Origin: Pseudoxanthomonas mexicana
GTDB lineage: Bacteria > Pseudomonadota > Gammaproteobacteria > Xanthomonadales > Xanthomonadaceae
Direction: 5' to 3'
Assembly: GCF_001556105.1 (NCBI RefSeq)
Contig: NZ_LSIF01000024.1
Span: forward strand, 1-54,482
Length of the DNA stretch: 54,482 nucleotides
The notes beneath the pieces are model-generated. The model ran no database searches. It was given only the letters and a program-made list of their open reading frames with translations, and was not told the DNA's origin. Of the stretch, positions 51,635-54,482 are shown one piece after another. Both the position numbers and the translations under genes were made by a program. Within the stretch, counting starts at the first letter, position 1; every line of letters begins with the position of its first letter.

Positions 51635-51955
51635 ATGCCCCGCAAGAACGAAAACGAACGCGATCACGGCCTGATGGTGGAAGCCAGCCGGCCCGAGGTC
51701 GCACCGCCGCCCCTGTACCAGGTCCTGCTGCTCAACGACGACTACACCCCGATGGATTTCGTGGTCACCGTCCTGCAGCAGTTTTTCGCCCTGGATCTGG
51801 AAAAAGCCACCCAGGTGATGCTGCACGTGCATACCCGCGGCCGCGGTGTCTGCGGCGTGTACACCCGCGAGGTGGCCGAGTCCAAGGTGGCCCAGGTCAA
51901 CGAGTTTTCGCGTATGAACCAGCATCCCCTGCTGTGCACGATGGAGAAGTCCTGA
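51635..51955 (+). CDS. clpS: ATP-dependent Clp protease adaptor ClpS
   Basis: The product has 106 residues. A flexible N-terminus is followed by the ClpS core: '[65 protein letters not shown]'. The N-D-D-Y-T-P-M-D segment and the H-V-H-T-R-G helix form the pocket that binds N-degron substrates. ClpS delivers them to ClpA. clpA follows 151 bases downstream, after a GC-rich hairpin (CCGGCG ... CGCCGG, 51961-51978). The frame is open upstream to 51542, but ATG 51635 gives the family N-terminus and has TATAAT seven bases before it. Confidence 0.96.
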   Translation: MPRKNENERDHGLMVEASRPEVAPPPLYQVLLLNDDYTPMDFVVTVLQQFFALDLEKATQVMLHVHTRGRGVCGVYTREVAESKVAQVNEFSRMNQHPLLCTMEKS

Positions 51956-52106
51956 GGGGACCGGCGCGGGTACGCCGGGCCGGTTACGGTGTGGGGGCAC
52001 CGCCAGGTCGACGCAAGGCAACGATCCCTGAACACTGAAATCCGGTAGGGTGATGGAAAACCGCCCGCCAAGCCGCATATTGTCGGCATAGGCCCCGGAG
52101 GCAACC

Positions 52107-54386
<2,280 letters not shown>

Positions 54387-54405
54387 GGATACGACTGTCC
54401 TCGAA

Positions 54406-54427
54406 AAAAAAAGAAAGGCGGCCCTCT
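54406..54427 (+). terminator. Left arm of a probable clpA terminator interrupted by the IS
   Basis: An A-run (AAAAAAAAAGAAAGGCGGCC) just after clpA has the form of the left arm of the terminators seen elsewhere in this window, where an A-rich arm precedes a GC stem. The matching right arm is absent because an IS-like end begins at about 54428. Confidence 0.4.
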
Positions 54428-54482
54428 TGAACTGACCCCCGGAAGTTGGACACCCATCCAGCCTTCGGAGGTTTTTCATGGC
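54428..54482 (+). mobile_element. Left end of an IS3-family-like insertion sequence (cut by window edge)
   Basis: From 54428 the sequence TGAACTGACCCCCGGAAG, continuing TTGGACA, has the form of IS3-family terminal inverted repeats (TGAACTG-C/A-CCCC...TTGGACA). It is followed by a ribosome site GGAGG (54467-54471) and an ATG at 54478, placed where the first transposase frame (orfA) of such elements starts. Only five bases of that frame are in the window. The insertion is in the same orientation as clpA, 41 bases after its stop. Confidence 0.72.

Overview
The window is a GC-rich bacterial chromosome segment from the Xanthomonadaceae. The genus is not resolved; Pseudoxanthomonas or Stenotrophomonas would fit. 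The main evidence is a complete rpf cluster, which makes and senses the diffusible signal factor (DSF), in its usual neighbourhood: dapB-carA-carB-greA-rpfE-recJ, then prfB-lysS-rpfG-rpfC, then rpfF and rpfB, then acnA (rpfA) and acnB. A fur/bamE divergent pair, an hrcA-grpE-dnaK-dnaJ cluster and a tmRNA with the tag ANDDNYALAA agree with this.

Layout. 1-3066 (minus) is a large membrane patatin-like phospholipase that runs off the left edge. 3237-7265 (minus) is a four-gene overlapping operon: DUF3348, a MotA/TolQ/ExbB-like membrane protein with a coiled-coil tail of about 500 residues (DUF802), a MotB/OmpA-like partner, and DUF2894. It resembles the ZorA/ZorB stator of Zorya phage defence but has no ZorC or ZorD. 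7396-10104 holds ssrA, smpB, ratA, rnfH, bamE and fur. 10206-16822 holds recN and the heat-shock cluster, with a sigma-32 promoter before dnaK and terminators after dnaK and dnaJ. 16966-21451 holds a transglutaminase-like exported protein, a prephenate dehydrogenase with an ACT domain, and a GAF-EAL phosphodiesterase. 21505-30067 is dapB-carAB-greA-rpfE-recJ. 30070-31952 is a broken TPR-GGDEF diguanylate cyclase. 32082-41485 is prfB (with programmed frameshift), lysS, rpfG-rpfC, rpfF and rpfB. 41600-48814 is a small lipoprotein, a decayed secreted-protein gene, acnA, an AbrB/VapC-type toxin-antitoxin pair and acnB. 48876-54386 is hflD, mnmA, a Nudix hydrolase, a small secreted protein, clpS and clpA. 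The window ends inside the left end of an IS3-like insertion sequence just after clpA.

How the parts work together. RpfB and RpfF handle acyl-CoA/fatty-acid and DSF chemistry, RpfC senses DSF, and RpfG degrades cyclic di-GMP. The GAF-EAL protein is a second predicted cyclic di-GMP hydrolase, and the only cyclic di-GMP synthase gene here is broken, so the local gene set is tilted towards breakdown. rpfH is absent. Protein quality control is well represented: tmRNA/SmpB, HrcA/GrpE/DnaK/DnaJ and ClpS/ClpA. Several genes (recN, hrcA, clpS, possibly dapB) have a -10 element placed so that transcription would begin at or next to the start codon, which suggests leaderless mRNAs.
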